Assembly (NCBI RefSeq): GCF_029892095.1
Contig: NZ_JARZAE010000004.1
Coordinates: 2,232,001-2,296,000 of the forward strand
Length of the DNA stretch: 64,000 bases
Reading direction: 5' to 3'
From: Kitasatospora sp. MAP12-44
GTDB lineage: Bacteria > Actinomycetota > Actinomycetes > Streptomycetales > Streptomycetaceae
In this document: piece by piece, positions 63,675 to 64,000 of the stretch
Position numbering within the stretch: the stretch's first letter is position 1
Layout of the letters: each line of letters starts with the position of its first letter
Made by a program: the position numbers and the translations under genes
Notes under the pieces: model-generated
What the model saw: only the letters and a program-made list of their open reading frames with translations
Database searches by the model: none
Told to the model about the DNA's origin: nothing

Positions 63675-64000
63675 ATGAGCTCCGAACCGCCCTCGCCGCC
63701 GCTGCCCTCGCCGACTGACGCGACGCCTCCCCCGGCGTCCCGACCGACCGGGGGCCGGCGGCGGGTGCTCGCGCTCGCCGGGGTGCTGCTGGTGGCCGTT
63801 GCGGCGGTGACCGCCGTGCTGCTCTGGCCGGCGAAGCACAAGCCGGTCGCCGCGGCGCCCCCGCCGCCGTCCCCGACGGCCTCGCCCTCCCCCAGTCCCA
63901 CCAAGGTGCTGCCGTACCCGTACTTCCCGGCGGGGACCTGCATCGACCACCCGCAGCTCAGCAAGGGGATCACCAGGGCCGAGGCGCACCCGTGCGCGCA
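63675..64000 (+). CDS. Pro-rich membrane protein (3' end outside window)
   Basis: Open from ATG 63675 to the window edge: 108 codons visible. Cytoplasmic Pro/Ser-rich start, basic GGRRR, one membrane helix ([21 protein letters not shown], about 35-55), a Pro/Ser linker, then [18 protein letters not shown], the start of an extracytoplasmic domain with Cys residues. It resembles single-pass proteins with a septum-formation or DUF4190-like domain, but too little is seen to name it. Divergent from hisI. Confidence 0.7.
   Translation, partial: MSSEPPSPPLPSPTDATPPPASRPTGGRRRVLALAGVLLVAVAAVTAVLLWPAKHKPVAAAPPPPSPTASPSPSPTKVLPYPYFPAGTCIDHPQLSKGITRAEAHPCA

Overview
The window is about 72% GC, with GC-rich third codon positions, many GTG/TTG starts and 4-bp start/stop overlaps. 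These traits, the gene content (chaplin-like peptide, TIGR02234 and HGxxVG membrane proteins, trpM) and the gene order point to the core chromosome of a Streptomyces or a close relative such as Kitasatospora. The order rpsA, hrpB, polA, liv, ANTAR regulator, pyk, gltBD, lgt, trpABMC, trpE, hisI is the one I recall for streptomycete cores. I see no insertion sequence, prophage, CRISPR array or large biosynthetic cluster.

Layout. 1-3.6 kb: treY (5' end cut by the window) and treZ. 3.6-5.8 kb: a two-gene split transketolase divergent from soxR, with a clear SoxR operator and a MerR-type promoter between them. 5.8-10.8 kb: a SAM methyltransferase, coaE, an MBL-fold hydrolase divergent from a MarR regulator, a 49-aa chaplin-like secreted peptide and an MMPL transporter. 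11-16.4 kb: rpsA with a good promoter and a leader of about 200 nt, a methyltransferase and hrpB.

16.4-22.2 kb is the main accessory region. An acetyltransferase (16.4-16.9 kb) sits at its left edge. Next comes a minus-strand unit of ATP-binding protein, unknown protein, DUF6875-like protein, atypical kinase-like protein and second acetyltransferase, the last four joined by GTGA/GTGA/TTGA overlaps. It diverges from an XRE/TPR regulator plus a second, paralogous kinase-like gene. Both kinase-like proteins carry His in place of the catalytic-loop Asn. Two genes contain a rare TTA codon, which predicts bldA dependence. This is the best candidate here for an undescribed system.

22.2-32.6 kb: polA, a hotdog thioesterase, the livKHMGF branched-chain amino-acid ABC operon and a PdtaR-like ANTAR response regulator. 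32.6-33.7 kb: tRNA-Leu(CAA) followed by a LAGLIDADG-like protein. 33.7-37.1 kb: an amine-type FAD oxidoreductase broken by a one-base frameshift, a cupin and an amino-acid permease. 37.4-42.9 kb: pyk, then a three-gene envelope operon (substrate-binding protein, substrate-binding/VWA lipoprotein fusion, membrane protein) preceded by a PHO-box-like repeat, and a small basic protein. 43-51.6 kb: an aldehyde dehydrogenase, an XRE/DUF5753 regulator and gltBD. 52-56.1 kb: a VIT-family transporter, lgt, a DsbA-like/MauE-like redox pair and a small secreted candidate. 56.3-63.6 kb: trpA, trpB, trpM, trpC, DUF2752, HGxxVG, TIGR02234, trpE and hisI, all read leftwards. The right edge cuts a Pro-rich membrane protein.

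Themes are trehalose and central metabolism, amino-acid uptake and synthesis, and envelope proteins. Strong GC hairpins separate most units. A near-identical 17-bp palindromic motif lies upstream of both pyk and gltB.
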